From Gordonibacter sp. 28C (GTDB lineage: Bacteria > Actinomycetota > Coriobacteriia > Coriobacteriales > Eggerthellaceae), in NCBI RefSeq assembly GCF_003339845.1, contig NZ_PPTR01000012.1:1-64000 (forward strand): a DNA stretch of 64,000 nt, written 5' to 3'. Shown piece by piece: positions 24,874-32,511 of this stretch. The notes under the pieces are model-generated. The model was given only the letters and a program-made list of their open reading frames with translations. It did no database searches and was not told the DNA's origin. Numbering within the stretch: position 1 is the first letter of the stretch; each line of letters begins with the position of its first letter. A program made the translations under genes and the position numbers.

Positions 24874-26919
24874 ATGTCCGAACCGAAATACGGCTACGCC
24901 GGCAAGATACTCATCGTGGACCTGACCGCGCAGAAAACCGAGACCATAGACACCGATCCTTACATCGAATGGGTTGGCGGGCACGGCATGGCCTCTAAGC
25001 TGTTCTGGGATTACTGCGAGGACAAGACCGTCGAGTCGACCGATCCCAAAAACGTCATCGTGTGCGCCACCACGCCCTTCTCCGGCGCCATCGTGCCCGC
25101 CGCGTCGGCGCGCTGCGAGTTCACGGGCATCGGGCCCTTCTCGGTGCCCGAGTGGTACAACCGCTCCAGCATGGGCGGGCGCCTGGCCGGCATGATGAAG
25201 GAAGCCGGCTACGACGCCGTCGTCATCATGGGCAAGGCCGAGGCACCGGTGTGGATCAACGTGGTGAACGACCGGGTGGAGTTCAACGACGCGACGGATC
25301 TATGGGGTCTCGACACCTTCGAAACCCAGGAGCGCATCTGGGACGAGGTCACGCACGGCACGCCGGAGGGATCGTGGTACGAGCTGTCGGGCAGCCGCGA
25401 CGGGGGGCGCACGGCGCAACGCCCGTCGGTCATGTGCATCGGGCCCGCCGGCGAGAACCTAGCGCGCGTGTCGTGCGTCGTGCACGATGCGGGCCACGTG
25501 ACGGGCCAGAGCGGCTTCGGCGCGGTGTTCGGCTCCAAGAACCTCAAGGCCATGAGCTTCATCGGGTCGAAGAGCATCCCCATAGCCGACCCGGCGGCGC
25601 TCGTGCGTCTGCGCATGGAGGTGCAGGAGAAGTTCGGCTACAACATCGACGAGGGCAAGGTGCCCGGCGCGCCCGGAAGCCCCGGCGCGGCTTCGACGGT
25701 GCTCGACACGAGCCCGACCGTCGCGCGCGCCGAAGGATGCCGCGGCTGCTTCAAGAACTGCCGCAACCTCTTCCCCGGCGGCGTGGGCAACGAGCTCACC
25801 TGCTCGGCGGGCACCTACTTCACCGGCAGCGGCAAGATCGACGACACGCTGGAGGTGTACAGCCTGCTGTCGAAGTACGGCCTGAACGGCTACGAGGTGG
25901 ACATGCCGGTGTACCTGAACAACCTGTACAAGATGGGCGTCATGGGCAAGGGCAAGGAGATCGACACCGACCTGCCCTTCGAGAAGTTCAATACCGTCGA
26001 GTTCATGGAGGACCTTCTGCACCGCATCGCCTACCGCGAGGAGATCGGCGATGATCTGGCCGAAGGCATCGCGCGCGCCGCGCAGAAGTGGGGTCGCTGG
26101 GACGAGGACACCTCCTCCGGCCTGCTCGCCCGTCCGAACTGGGGCTACTGCGAACACAACGAGCCCCGCGCCGAGGTCGAGTGGAGCTACGGCAGCATCT
26201 TCAGCGAGCGCGACATCAACGAGCACGGCGTGCACAACGCGGTGTACAACACCTCTATCATGGCGGTGCTCACCGGCGCCGAGCCGCCGGTGGCGGCCGA
26301 GGACATGGCCAAGCAGCTGGCCGACCAGTCGGGCTTGGACGATCCCGAGTGCTTCAACTGGAGCGAGGAGGGCATCTACTCCGACGCCCGCGTGCGCGAG
26401 ATCCACTGGAACCGCGCCTACGGGCGCTTCTGGCTGCAGTCGCTCGGCATGTGCGATTGGGTGTGGCCGAACTTCGTCAGCCGCAAGCACACGCTGGAAA
26501 CGGGCAGCACCTACGGTGCCACGCCCGAATACGAGGTGAAGTTCTTCAAAGCGGTGACCGGGCGCGACCTGTCCTATGAGGAGAGCATACAGCTGGGCCA
26601 CAAGTTCTGGGTGCTCGACCGCGCCATCTGGGCGCTTGAGGGCCGCCACCGCGAGCAGGAGGTGTTCACGAACTACGTGTACGACGTGAAGACCACCAAG
26701 CCCTTCCCCCTCGTGGTGCACGAGGACGGGAAGTGGAGCTACTCGCTATGCCAGGGCCGCACGCTCGACCGAGACAAGTTCGAGGATTTCAAATCGCGCT
26801 TCTACGTGCACGAGGGCTTCGAGGAGTCCACGGGCCGTCCCACGCGCGGCTGTTTGGAAACCTTGGGCCTGGGCTTCGCCGCCGACGCGCTCGAGGCCGC
26901 CGGCAAGCTGGGGGCGTGA
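24874..26919 (+). CDS. Aldehyde:ferredoxin oxidoreductase family (tungsten/molybdopterin) catalytic subunit
   Basis: A 681-residue member of the AOR family, which uses a bis-pyranopterin tungsten cofactor. N-terminal KILIVDLTAQKTETID and WVGGHGMASKLFW, then the cluster ligands C289-x2-C292-x3-C296 in EGCRGCFKNC and a distal Cys near residue 526 (SLGMCDW), the AOR spacing. No signal peptide is seen, unlike its partner Fe-S protein. AORs oxidise aldehydes or reduce carboxylates; the real substrate here is unknown, and a benzoyl-CoA-reductase BamB-like role is also possible. Genes upstream supply Fe-S and heme b subunits. Confidence 0.88.
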   Translation: MSEPKYGYAGKILIVDLTAQKTETIDTDPYIEWVGGHGMASKLFWDYCEDKTVESTDPKNVIVCATTPFSGAIVPAASARCEFTGIGPFSVPEWYNRSSMGGRLAGMMKEAGYDAVVIMGKAEAPVWINVVNDRVEFNDATDLWGLDTFETQERIWDEVTHGTPEGSWYELSGSRDGGRTAQRPSVMCIGPAGENLARVSCVVHDAGHVTGQSGFGAVFGSKNLKAMSFIGSKSIPIADPAALVRLRMEVQEKFGYNIDEGKVPGAPGSPGAASTVLDTSPTVARAEGCRGCFKNCRNLFPGGVGNELTCSAGTYFTGSGKIDDTLEVYSLLSKYGLNGYEVDMPVYLNNLYKMGVMGKGKEIDTDLPFEKFNTVEFMEDLLHRIAYREEIGDDLAEGIARAAQKWGRWDEDTSSGLLARPNWGYCEHNEPRAEVEWSYGSIFSERDINEHGVHNAVYNTSIMAVLTGAEPPVAAEDMAKQLADQSGLDDPECFNWSEEGIYSDARVREIHWNRAYGRFWLQSLGMCDWVWPNFVSRKHTLETGSTYGATPEYEVKFFKAVTGRDLSYEESIQLGHKFWVLDRAIWALEGRHREQEVFTNYVYDVKTTKPFPLVVHEDGKWSYSLCQGRTLDRDKFEDFKSRFYVHEGFEESTGRPTRGCLETLGLGFAADALEAAGKLGA

Positions 26920-26924
26920 GCGCG

Positions 26925-27443
26925 ATGATCGCCGAAGAGGAGCGAACGGAAGGGCTTCCCCTGTGCGAGGAGGCCGAAGGCGACGCATCCGAAAGGGCGG
27001 CGCCTGCCGAGAACGCCTCCGTGGACGCTGCCGGGGCGGAGGACGAGATCACCGGCATGGCCGAGGCGTGCCGGCGGTTCCCGATGCCTGCCGATGAGGA
27101 GGCCGCCCATGCACTGCGCGAGCTTTCCTGGGGCGAACAGTTCGTGGCCAGCCGGATGTTCCCGTCCAAGGGCGGCACGGACTTGTACCTGTACAGCCTG
27201 CGCAGCGCGGCGCTCTTCCTTCTGGACGGCGACCGCGCGCACATCGGCAAAGGGTCCGACCAGGAGATCAAGCTCATCGACGTGGACGGGTTCGTGAGCT
27301 GGGTGCGCGACGTGGTGGGCGACGAACCCTTGGCCGACGCCATGGACGAGGACTGCCCGCCCGACGACCCCTACCATGACCGGCTGCAGGCCGTCCAGCG
27401 CCTGATCGACCTGCGCATGGTGCAGTACGGAGGGTTGTGGTGA
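26925..27443 (+). CDS. Uncharacterised AOR-operon protein
   Basis: A 172-residue soluble, acidic protein with no signal or membrane segment and no Cys cluster. The first ~55 residues are Glu/Ala-rich and probably disordered; residues ~60-172 look folded (ELSWGEQFVASRMFPSKGGTDLYLYSLR, KLIDVDGFVSWVRDVV, HDRLQAVQRLIDLRMVQYGG). It lies 5 nt after the AOR gene and overlaps sufS by 4 nt, so it is likely an accessory or maturation factor of the enzyme. ATG 26925 is chosen; GTG 26916 overlaps the AOR stop and is also possible. Family not recognised. Confidence 0.7.
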   Translation: MIAEEERTEGLPLCEEAEGDASERAAPAENASVDAAGAEDEITGMAEACRRFPMPADEEAAHALRELSWGEQFVASRMFPSKGGTDLYLYSLRSAALFLLDGDRAHIGKGSDQEIKLIDVDGFVSWVRDVVGDEPLADAMDEDCPPDDPYHDRLQAVQRLIDLRMVQYGGLW

Positions 27444-28744
27444 CGCCCTCGCGACAAGAGGATGCCGAAGTGCCGGGCGCGGCGAAACCGTTCGCGCCCG
27501 GCACCCCGCTGCGAGCGGCGTTCCCGCTGCTGGCAGCGAGCGACGAGCGCGGCGAGGGGCTGGCCTACCTCGACAACGCCGCTACGACGCAGAAACCCGC
27601 CTGCGTGCTGGACGCCGCGGACGCGTTCTACCGCTCCGACTGCGCCAACCCGCACCGCTCCACCCACCGCCTGGCGCGCCGCGCGACCGAGGCCCTCGAG
27701 TCCGCCCGCGCCGAGCTGGCGCGTTTCGCGGGGGCCGACGCGAACGAGATCGTGCTGACGAGCGGCGCCACGCACGCGCTCAACCTGGCGGCGTTCGGTT
27801 ACGGTGCGACCGCGTTGAAGCCCGGCGACGAGATCGTCGTATCGCTTCTGGAGCACCACAGCAACCTCGTGCCGTGGCAGGCGGTAGCAAGGATCACGGG
27901 GGCAAGGCTCGTGCCCCTCGTGCCCGACCGCGCCGGGCGCATCTCCGACGCCGAGGTGGACCGGACGATCGGCCCGCGTACGCGCATCGTGGCCGTGACG
28001 GCCACGTCGAACGTTCTGGGCTGCGCGCCGCCCGTGGAGCGCATCGCGCGCGCCGCGCGCGCCTGCGGCGCCGTCGTCGTGCTGGACTGCGCCCAGAGCG
28101 TGGCCCACGAGCCGCTCGACGTGCGCGCCCTGGACGTGGACTTCGCCGCGTTCTCCGGCCACAAGATGTACGGCCCCATGGGCACGGGCGTGCTGTACGG
28201 GCGCCGCGAGCTGCTGGAGCGCACCGCGCCCCTTCTGCGCGGCGGCGGCATGGTGGACCGGGTGTTCGAGCAGGCCGCCACGTTCGACGAGGCGCCGTGC
28301 GGGCTCGAGGCGGGCACGCAGAACGTGGCGGGCGCCGCGGGAATGGCCGAGGCCGCGCGCTTCCTGTCTCGCATCGGGTTCGACGCCGTGCGCGCCCACG
28401 AACGCGCGCTCACGCGCCGCATGGTGGAGGGCCTGGCCGCCCTGCCCTCGGTGAAGCTCTACGGCCCCGGCCCTAACGACCGGGACGAGCGCCACGGCAT
28501 CGTGGCGTTCAACGTGCGCGGCGTGGACGCCGCCGCCACGGCGCAGGTGCTCGACCGCCGCGGCGTGGCCGTGCGCGCGGGCACGCACTGCGCCCAGCCC
28601 CTGTTGCGCCACCTGGGCACGGACGCCGTGTGCCGCGCGAGCGTCGGCGTCTACAACGACGAGGGCGACGTCGACCGCTTCCTCGAAGCCGCGGAGAACG
28701 CCCAACGCGAAGCCGTGGCCCTCATGACGTCGGCCATGCTGTGA
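27440..28744 (+). CDS. SufS-type cysteine desulfurase
   Basis: A PLP enzyme that takes sulfur from cysteine for Fe-S or cofactor sulfuration. 434 residues, class V aminotransferase fold: YLDNAATTQKP, HRSTHRLARRATEALE, LTSGATHALN, LEHHSNLVPWQ, DCAQSVAHEPLD, the PLP Lys in FSGHKMYGP and the active Cys in RAGTHCAQPLL (group II R-x-G-x-H-C). GTG 27440 is taken because GGAGGG is 5 nt away; the adjacent GTG 27437 is an alternative. No sufBCD is nearby; its place at the end of the AOR operon suggests sulfur supply to the AOR cofactor, by inference. Confidence 0.88.
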   Translation: MTPSRQEDAEVPGAAKPFAPGTPLRAAFPLLAASDERGEGLAYLDNAATTQKPACVLDAADAFYRSDCANPHRSTHRLARRATEALESARAELARFAGADANEIVLTSGATHALNLAAFGYGATALKPGDEIVVSLLEHHSNLVPWQAVARITGARLVPLVPDRAGRISDAEVDRTIGPRTRIVAVTATSNVLGCAPPVERIARAARACGAVVVLDCAQSVAHEPLDVRALDVDFAAFSGHKMYGPMGTGVLYGRRELLERTAPLLRGGGMVDRVFEQAATFDEAPCGLEAGTQNVAGAAGMAEAARFLSRIGFDAVRAHERALTRRMVEGLAALPSVKLYGPGPNDRDERHGIVAFNVRGVDAAATAQVLDRRGVAVRAGTHCAQPLLRHLGTDAVCRASVGVYNDEGDVDRFLEAAENAQREAVALMTSAML

Positions 28745-28784
28745 GACGGGTGCCTACCTGCTTGCAGGTAGGCACCCGTCTTTC
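28744..28784 (+). terminator. Intrinsic terminator of the AOR-sufS operon
   Basis: A 17-18-bp perfect stem (AGACGGGTGCCTACCTGC and its complement) with a tiny loop, followed by TTTC, ending 40 nt past the sufS stop. It separates the operon from the opposite-strand abiE genes. Confidence 0.9.
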
Positions 28785-28793
28785 ACTGGCCCC

Positions 28794-29675
28794 TCAAGCC
28801 CTTTCTTCAAAAGCGGTGTCTCGCATGGGAGCGGAATCGACCGCTTCCATTATTTCCAAAACCGTTTCGCACGCCTGCTGAAGCGAAACGGTTCGCGCAT
28901 AGGGGTTGCTCGATTGGTATCTGCTCCAAAGCTTGTCCATGCCCTGATCGTCGGCCACTCTGCCCATGATGCTTCGATAGCCGTTCAAGGCTGAAAGGCT
29001 GCCACGTCTCTCGGATGTCGCTTCGAGAGCCGCAGCCAGCGTTCTCAGATCGCACCGATCGCGTTGCAGCTTCCACAACATGAATATGTCGTAGTAATCC
29101 CTTGGGCGCGTGTTCGCCACATCGCGCACTATCACGGTTTCGAGCTTCTCCGACAGGACGGTCTCAATCGGATAAGCCAATATCGTGATGGAACGCTCTT
29201 CGAACAGAAGAGGGTATCGGTAGGTGACGGCATCAGGCGTGATCCTGTCCCCCGTTGTGACGTCTACCGTCAGAGGAACCGCCATAGGGCTGTAGTGCGC
29301 CAACAGGAACACCCTGATGCCGGGATACTCGTCGGTATCCCGAATGTCTTCGGTGCGCACATATTCGAACCGAATGTCGTCATCAACCTCTACGAGGCAG
29401 ATTTCCCTAAAGGCCCTTTCGGCGGATTCATGGGTGAGGCTGAAACCGCGTACGGTGGTGTCGAGGTCTTTGGTCGTTCGGCTGCCTACGCCGATCAACG
29501 AGGAAATGAGCACGCCGCCCTTGATGACCATGCGTTCGCGCCACGGAGTGAGAGATATCCGCTCGAGCAACCGTTCCAAAAGATAGCACTGCATCATCGA
29601 TTGGGCAGACACGCCCACGTGGGCGGCCTCGGTTTTTATCTTCGCCTTGAGCTGCATTGCGTTCGTCGTTTTCAT
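28794..29675 (-). CDS. abiEii: AbiEii-type nucleotidyltransferase toxin
   Basis: The toxin of a type IV/abortive-infection pair. 293 residues of the nucleotidyltransferase AbiEii/AbiGii family: MVIKGGVLISSLIG (GG-x-S loop), TKDLDTTVRGF (the D-x-D metal pair), VDVTTGDRI and PIETVLSEKLETVI followed by RPRDYYDIFML. It blocks growth by modifying tRNA or nucleotides in known members. ATG 29675 overlaps the antitoxin stop (ATGA), a coupled pair. Base composition is clearly lower in GC than the flanking dcw genes, a sign of transfer. Confidence 0.9.
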   Translation of the reverse strand: MKTTNAMQLKAKIKTEAAHVGVSAQSMMQCYLLERLLERISLTPWRERMVIKGGVLISSLIGVGSRTTKDLDTTVRGFSLTHESAERAFREICLVEVDDDIRFEYVRTEDIRDTDEYPGIRVFLLAHYSPMAVPLTVDVTTGDRITPDAVTYRYPLLFEERSITILAYPIETVLSEKLETVIVRDVANTRPRDYYDIFMLWKLQRDRCDLRTLAAALEATSERRGSLSALNGYRSIMGRVADDQGMDKLWSRYQSSNPYARTVSLQQACETVLEIMEAVDSAPMRDTAFEERA

Positions 29676-30256
29676 AGCAGCACTTCCATATAATTCCTCA
29701 CTTTGCGCTCCACGCCCAAATCCCGGGCATATCCGAGGAGCTTCCCCATATCCCTGTCCTTGGACCTCGCGTACGCTCGCATGGCGGGATTGACGGCTTG
29801 CACGTCGACCGCAGCCTGCCCGCGCACCAGGTCGCAGAGCGTTCTTTCCACATCGTAAGCCCGTACCATGTTTCCAGAAGGCGAACGCAACATGCAAAGC
29901 CCGAGATCCAAAACAGCATCGGCGCAAGTGCGCACGTCGACCTCAGCCGCCTTTACCCGCGTCGCGTTATACGAACGAGGAAAGGTCATCGTGAACGAAA
30001 GGGGGGTGCGATCGGTCAGGTTGTGCAGAAAAAGGGCCGTCTCATGCGAATACACCCCTCTCGCAAAGCGATGTTGCAACACGAGGAACTCGTCTTCCCA
30101 TGTGCCGGGGAGGGCGTACAAGCCTCGCTCCACCTTTACGAGAACGCCGTTATCCACAAGGTCGGCCAAGCACCTACGGGGTATGCCGGCCTCCGTCGCT
30201 TGAGACGACGAAACGAAGCCGTTGTTTTCTTCCGCTATGTCTACGAGTTCTTTCAT
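29672..30256 (-). CDS. abiEi: AbiEi-type antitoxin and autorepressor
   Basis: A 194-residue antitoxin with an N-terminal winged helix (ELVDIAEENNGFVSSSQATEAGIPRRCLADLVDNG, then VERGLYALPG) and the C-terminal AbiEi domain (SHETALFLHNLTDRTP, YDVERTLCDLVRG). It binds DNA near its own promoter. ATG 30256 has AAGGAGG 5 nt upstream; an in-frame ATG at 30280 lies inside the inverted repeat operator and lacks a ribosome site. The pair sits between ftsQ and the AOR operon. Confidence 0.9.
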   Translation of the reverse strand: MKELVDIAEENNGFVSSSQATEAGIPRRCLADLVDNGVLVKVERGLYALPGTWEDEFLVLQHRFARGVYSHETALFLHNLTDRTPLSFTMTFPRSYNATRVKAAEVDVRTCADAVLDLGLCMLRSPSGNMVRAYDVERTLCDLVRGQAAVDVQAVNPAMRAYARSKDRDMGKLLGYARDLGVERKVRNYMEVLL

Positions 30257-30270
30257 CCCACCCTCCTTAT

Positions 30271-30314
30271 GTACTTTCATGCTTAATATTACACTATATT
30301 AAGCATGAAAGTAC
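30271..30314 (-). promoter_or_regulatory. abiE promoter/operator, 19-bp perfect inverted repeat
   Basis: GTACTTTCATGCTTAATAT (30271-30289) and its exact complement at 30296-30314 are separated by 6 bp. TAATAT/TATAGT-like -10 hexamers lie within it. It directly precedes abiEi, as expected for AbiEi binding to inverted repeats in its promoter. Confidence 0.8.
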
Positions 30315-30435
30315 ACCACACTCGCAGGGAAGCCGGGGACACCTCGCCAAATCCCAAAAAGCCTCCAACATGGAAGCACTCGCGACGGCATCTCCCTCGC
30401 AGGTAGAACCCCTCAAGCGAACGCAACCTCGTCCA

Positions 30436-30551
30436 GGGCGCGAGGGGTCGGAGGGGTCCGCGCGAGATTCCGCACGAGCCGGAGGCCCCTGCGGGGCCTC
30501 CGCGCGAGCCCAGGACTGCCCGAGCGCGGGCCCCTCCGACCCCTCGCGCCC
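30436..30551. ncRNA. Structured element type A, copy 2, directly after ftsQ
   Basis: Outer 24-bp stem (30436-30459 with 30528-30551) and inner 9-bp hairpin GGAGGCCCC / GGGGCCTCC (30481-30501, loop TGC). The unpaired parts match copy 1 (7512-7613): GCGAGATTCCGCACGAGCC before and CAGGACTGCCCGAGCG after the hairpin. It starts 13 nt after the ftsQ stop. The rest of 30315-30564 has no gene. Confidence 0.6.
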
Positions 30552-30564
30552 GTCCCGCAGGTTG

Positions 30565-31623
30565 CTAGAGAGCCCTCCAGGTGGGCCGGTCCACCACGCG
30601 CACGTTGATGTAGACGACCGTGGGGTTGTCCTCCATGATCTTCAGCACCACGCGCTCCTTGTCGCGGATGTTCTCCGCCTTGCCGAACGCTATCTCCACG
30701 TTGTTGTCCAGCGTGAGCGTGGTGCCCTCGGCGTCGGTGGCCGACACCTTCGTCACGCGGCCGGACAGGTCGGTGGTCATGCCCGACACGATGTCGAGCG
30801 CGTTGTTCACGTTGTCGTCGGTGCAGTACGCGCCGATGTCGGCGGCCGTGCCGTAGGGCACGTCGGTGATGGACAGCACGGAGGCGGCGTCCTCGTAAAC
30901 CTTGGGGTTGGTCCTCTTCCCCGCCTCGGAGTCCTGGTCGGGGATGGGCATGAGCCACATGTGGTCCGACGCGATGGCCCACCGCTTCACCGACTTGGCG
31001 TCCTCGGTGGGCACCGCCACCACGGCCGCGATGGTGCGCTCGGTCACGGCCAGCTCGAGCGTGTTCGGGAAGATGCGCTTCACCTCGGCGTCGGCCACCC
31101 AGGCGTTCTTGAGCAGGCGCTCGCGGATGCCGGCTGCGTCCACGCGCAGAAGCGTGGTGTTGGCGGGCACGTTCGCCATGGCCGTCATGTCGTCGGTCGT
31201 GAGGTGCTCCACGCCGCTCACGGTGACGTTCTCCACGGCGAACAGGCTGGAGTTGTACGCCACGGCCGCGCCGACGGCGAGCACGGCCACGAGGACGAGC
31301 ACCACGACGATGCGCACGACGTGGCGGCGGTACGTGCCCTGCGCGCGGCTGGCGCGCTCGACGCGGTCGAGGTCGCCCACGCGCACCGAGGTGAGCCGCT
31401 GCTGCGGACGGGGGCTCGCGGCGGGATAGCGCCCGCCGGGCATGGCGCGGTAGGATCCCTGCTGGGACGACCGCGGCGAGGTCCTCGACGACGTGCGGCC
31501 CGAGCTGCGGCCGGAGGCGCGAGCCGGGGTGTACGACGAGCGGGCACCGCGGCCGGACGTTGCCGACCCGCGCGCCTTACGCGAACCCGAGGAAGCGGAC
31601 TTCCGGTTGTAATTCGATGCCAT
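30565..31623 (-). CDS. ftsQ: Cell division protein FtsQ/DivIB
   Basis: A 352-residue bitopic divisome protein. A ~100-residue basic, Ser/Arg/Gly-rich cytoplasmic tail precedes one membrane helix (VVRIVVVLVLVAVLAVGAAVAY, about residues 101-122) and the POTRA domain (FAVENVTVSGVEHLTTDDM, RLLKNAWVADAEVKRIFPNTLELAVTERTIAAVV). FtsQ links early and late divisome proteins. ATG 31623 lies inside the end of murB (47-nt overlap). It is the last gene of the dcw block here; the usual next gene, ftsZ, is 8 kb away. Confidence 0.92.
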   Translation of the reverse strand: MASNYNRKSASSGSRKARGSATSGRGARSSYTPARASGRSSGRTSSRTSPRSSQQGSYRAMPGGRYPAASPRPQQRLTSVRVGDLDRVERASRAQGTYRRHVVRIVVVLVLVAVLAVGAAVAYNSSLFAVENVTVSGVEHLTTDDMTAMANVPANTTLLRVDAAGIRERLLKNAWVADAEVKRIFPNTLELAVTERTIAAVVAVPTEDAKSVKRWAIASDHMWLMPIPDQDSEAGKRTNPKVYEDAASVLSITDVPYGTAADIGAYCTDDNVNNALDIVSGMTTDLSGRVTKVSATDAEGTTLTLDNNVEIAFGKAENIRDKERVVLKIMEDNPTVVYINVRVVDRPTWRAL

Positions 31624-32503
31624 ACGTTTCGTTTACCTTCGCCTGTACGAGTTCGATGAGGTCCTTCACGTCGCGCGCCGTGGCGTCGCCCGTGTTCACG
31701 ATGAAGTTCGCGTGCAGCTCCGACACCTGGGCCCCGCCGAGGCGCGCCCCTTTGAGCCCCGCGCGCTCCACGAGCGAGCCGGCCGACTCCCCCTCCGGAT
31801 TGCGGAACACGCTGCCGCACGAGGGGTCCGTGAGCGGCTGCGTCTTCTTCCGCCGGGCCAGCGACGCCTCCATCTTACCGCGAATGAAGAACGGATCGGC
31901 AGGCTCTACGGAAAGTTCGCATTCGACGATGACCTCGTCGGGTTGGAACGAGCTCGTGCGGTAGCCCCAGGCGATCTCGTCTCCGGAGCGGCGCGCGAGG
32001 CCCTCACCCGGCGAGAACGTGGTGACGGACGCCACGCGCGCGCCGATCCACTCGTCGCGCGATCCGGCGTTCATGCGCACGGCCCCGCCCACGGTGCCCG
32101 GCGTGCCCACGGCGAACTCCAGCCCCGCGAGCGAGCGGCGAAACGCCTCCTGCACCACCGACGACAGCGGCACCCCGGCGCCCACGCAGAACCGCTGCGA
32201 ACCCTCGTCGTAGCGACAGGTGCGGAAGTCGCGCCCGAGCGTGACGACCACGCCGGGGAACCCCTCGTCGGCCACGAGCAGGTTGCTCCCGCGCCCCACC
32301 ACGGTCCACGGAACGCCCGTGCGCTCGCACACCTCCACGAGCCGCGCGAGCGCGCCCACGGAGGCGACCTGCACGTAGAAGCGCGCGGGACCGCCTATGC
32401 GGTACATGGTGTGGCGCGCCATGGGCTCGGAGGGGTAGACGTCGCCGTCGAAGCGGTCGTCCACGAGCAGCGCCTCCAGCTCGGACGTATGTCGTGCCGA
32501 CAC
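31577..32503 (-). CDS. murB: UDP-N-acetylenolpyruvoylglucosamine reductase MurB
   Basis: Reduces UDP-GlcNAc-enolpyruvate to UDP-MurNAc with NADPH and FAD. 308 residues: HTMYRIGGPARFYVQ, VVGRGSNLLVADEGF, GLEFAVGTPGTVGGAVRMNAG, WGYRTSSFQ and the C-terminal PSCGSVFRNP with the catalytic Ser/Glu region. GTG 32503 is supported by GGAGGTGA 8 nt upstream, which itself overlaps the murC end. The 3' end overlaps ftsQ by 47 nt. Type II features (Tyr loop) are not prominent. Confidence 0.95.
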   Translation of the reverse strand: MSARHTSELEALLVDDRFDGDVYPSEPMARHTMYRIGGPARFYVQVASVGALARLVEVCERTGVPWTVVGRGSNLLVADEGFPGVVVTLGRDFRTCRYDEGSQRFCVGAGVPLSSVVQEAFRRSLAGLEFAVGTPGTVGGAVRMNAGSRDEWIGARVASVTTFSPGEGLARRSGDEIAWGYRTSSFQPDEVIVECELSVEPADPFFIRGKMEASLARRKKTQPLTDPSCGSVFRNPEGESAGSLVERAGLKGARLGGAQVSELHANFIVNTGDATARDVKDLIELVQAKVNETYGIELQPEVRFLGFA

Positions 32504-32511
32504 GGCGCGCC

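Noticed and set aside
30151-30159. TTATCCACA, a perfect DnaA box, inside abiEi
   Set aside because: It is a single box within a coding region with no cluster or AT-rich unwinding segment, so it is not an origin.
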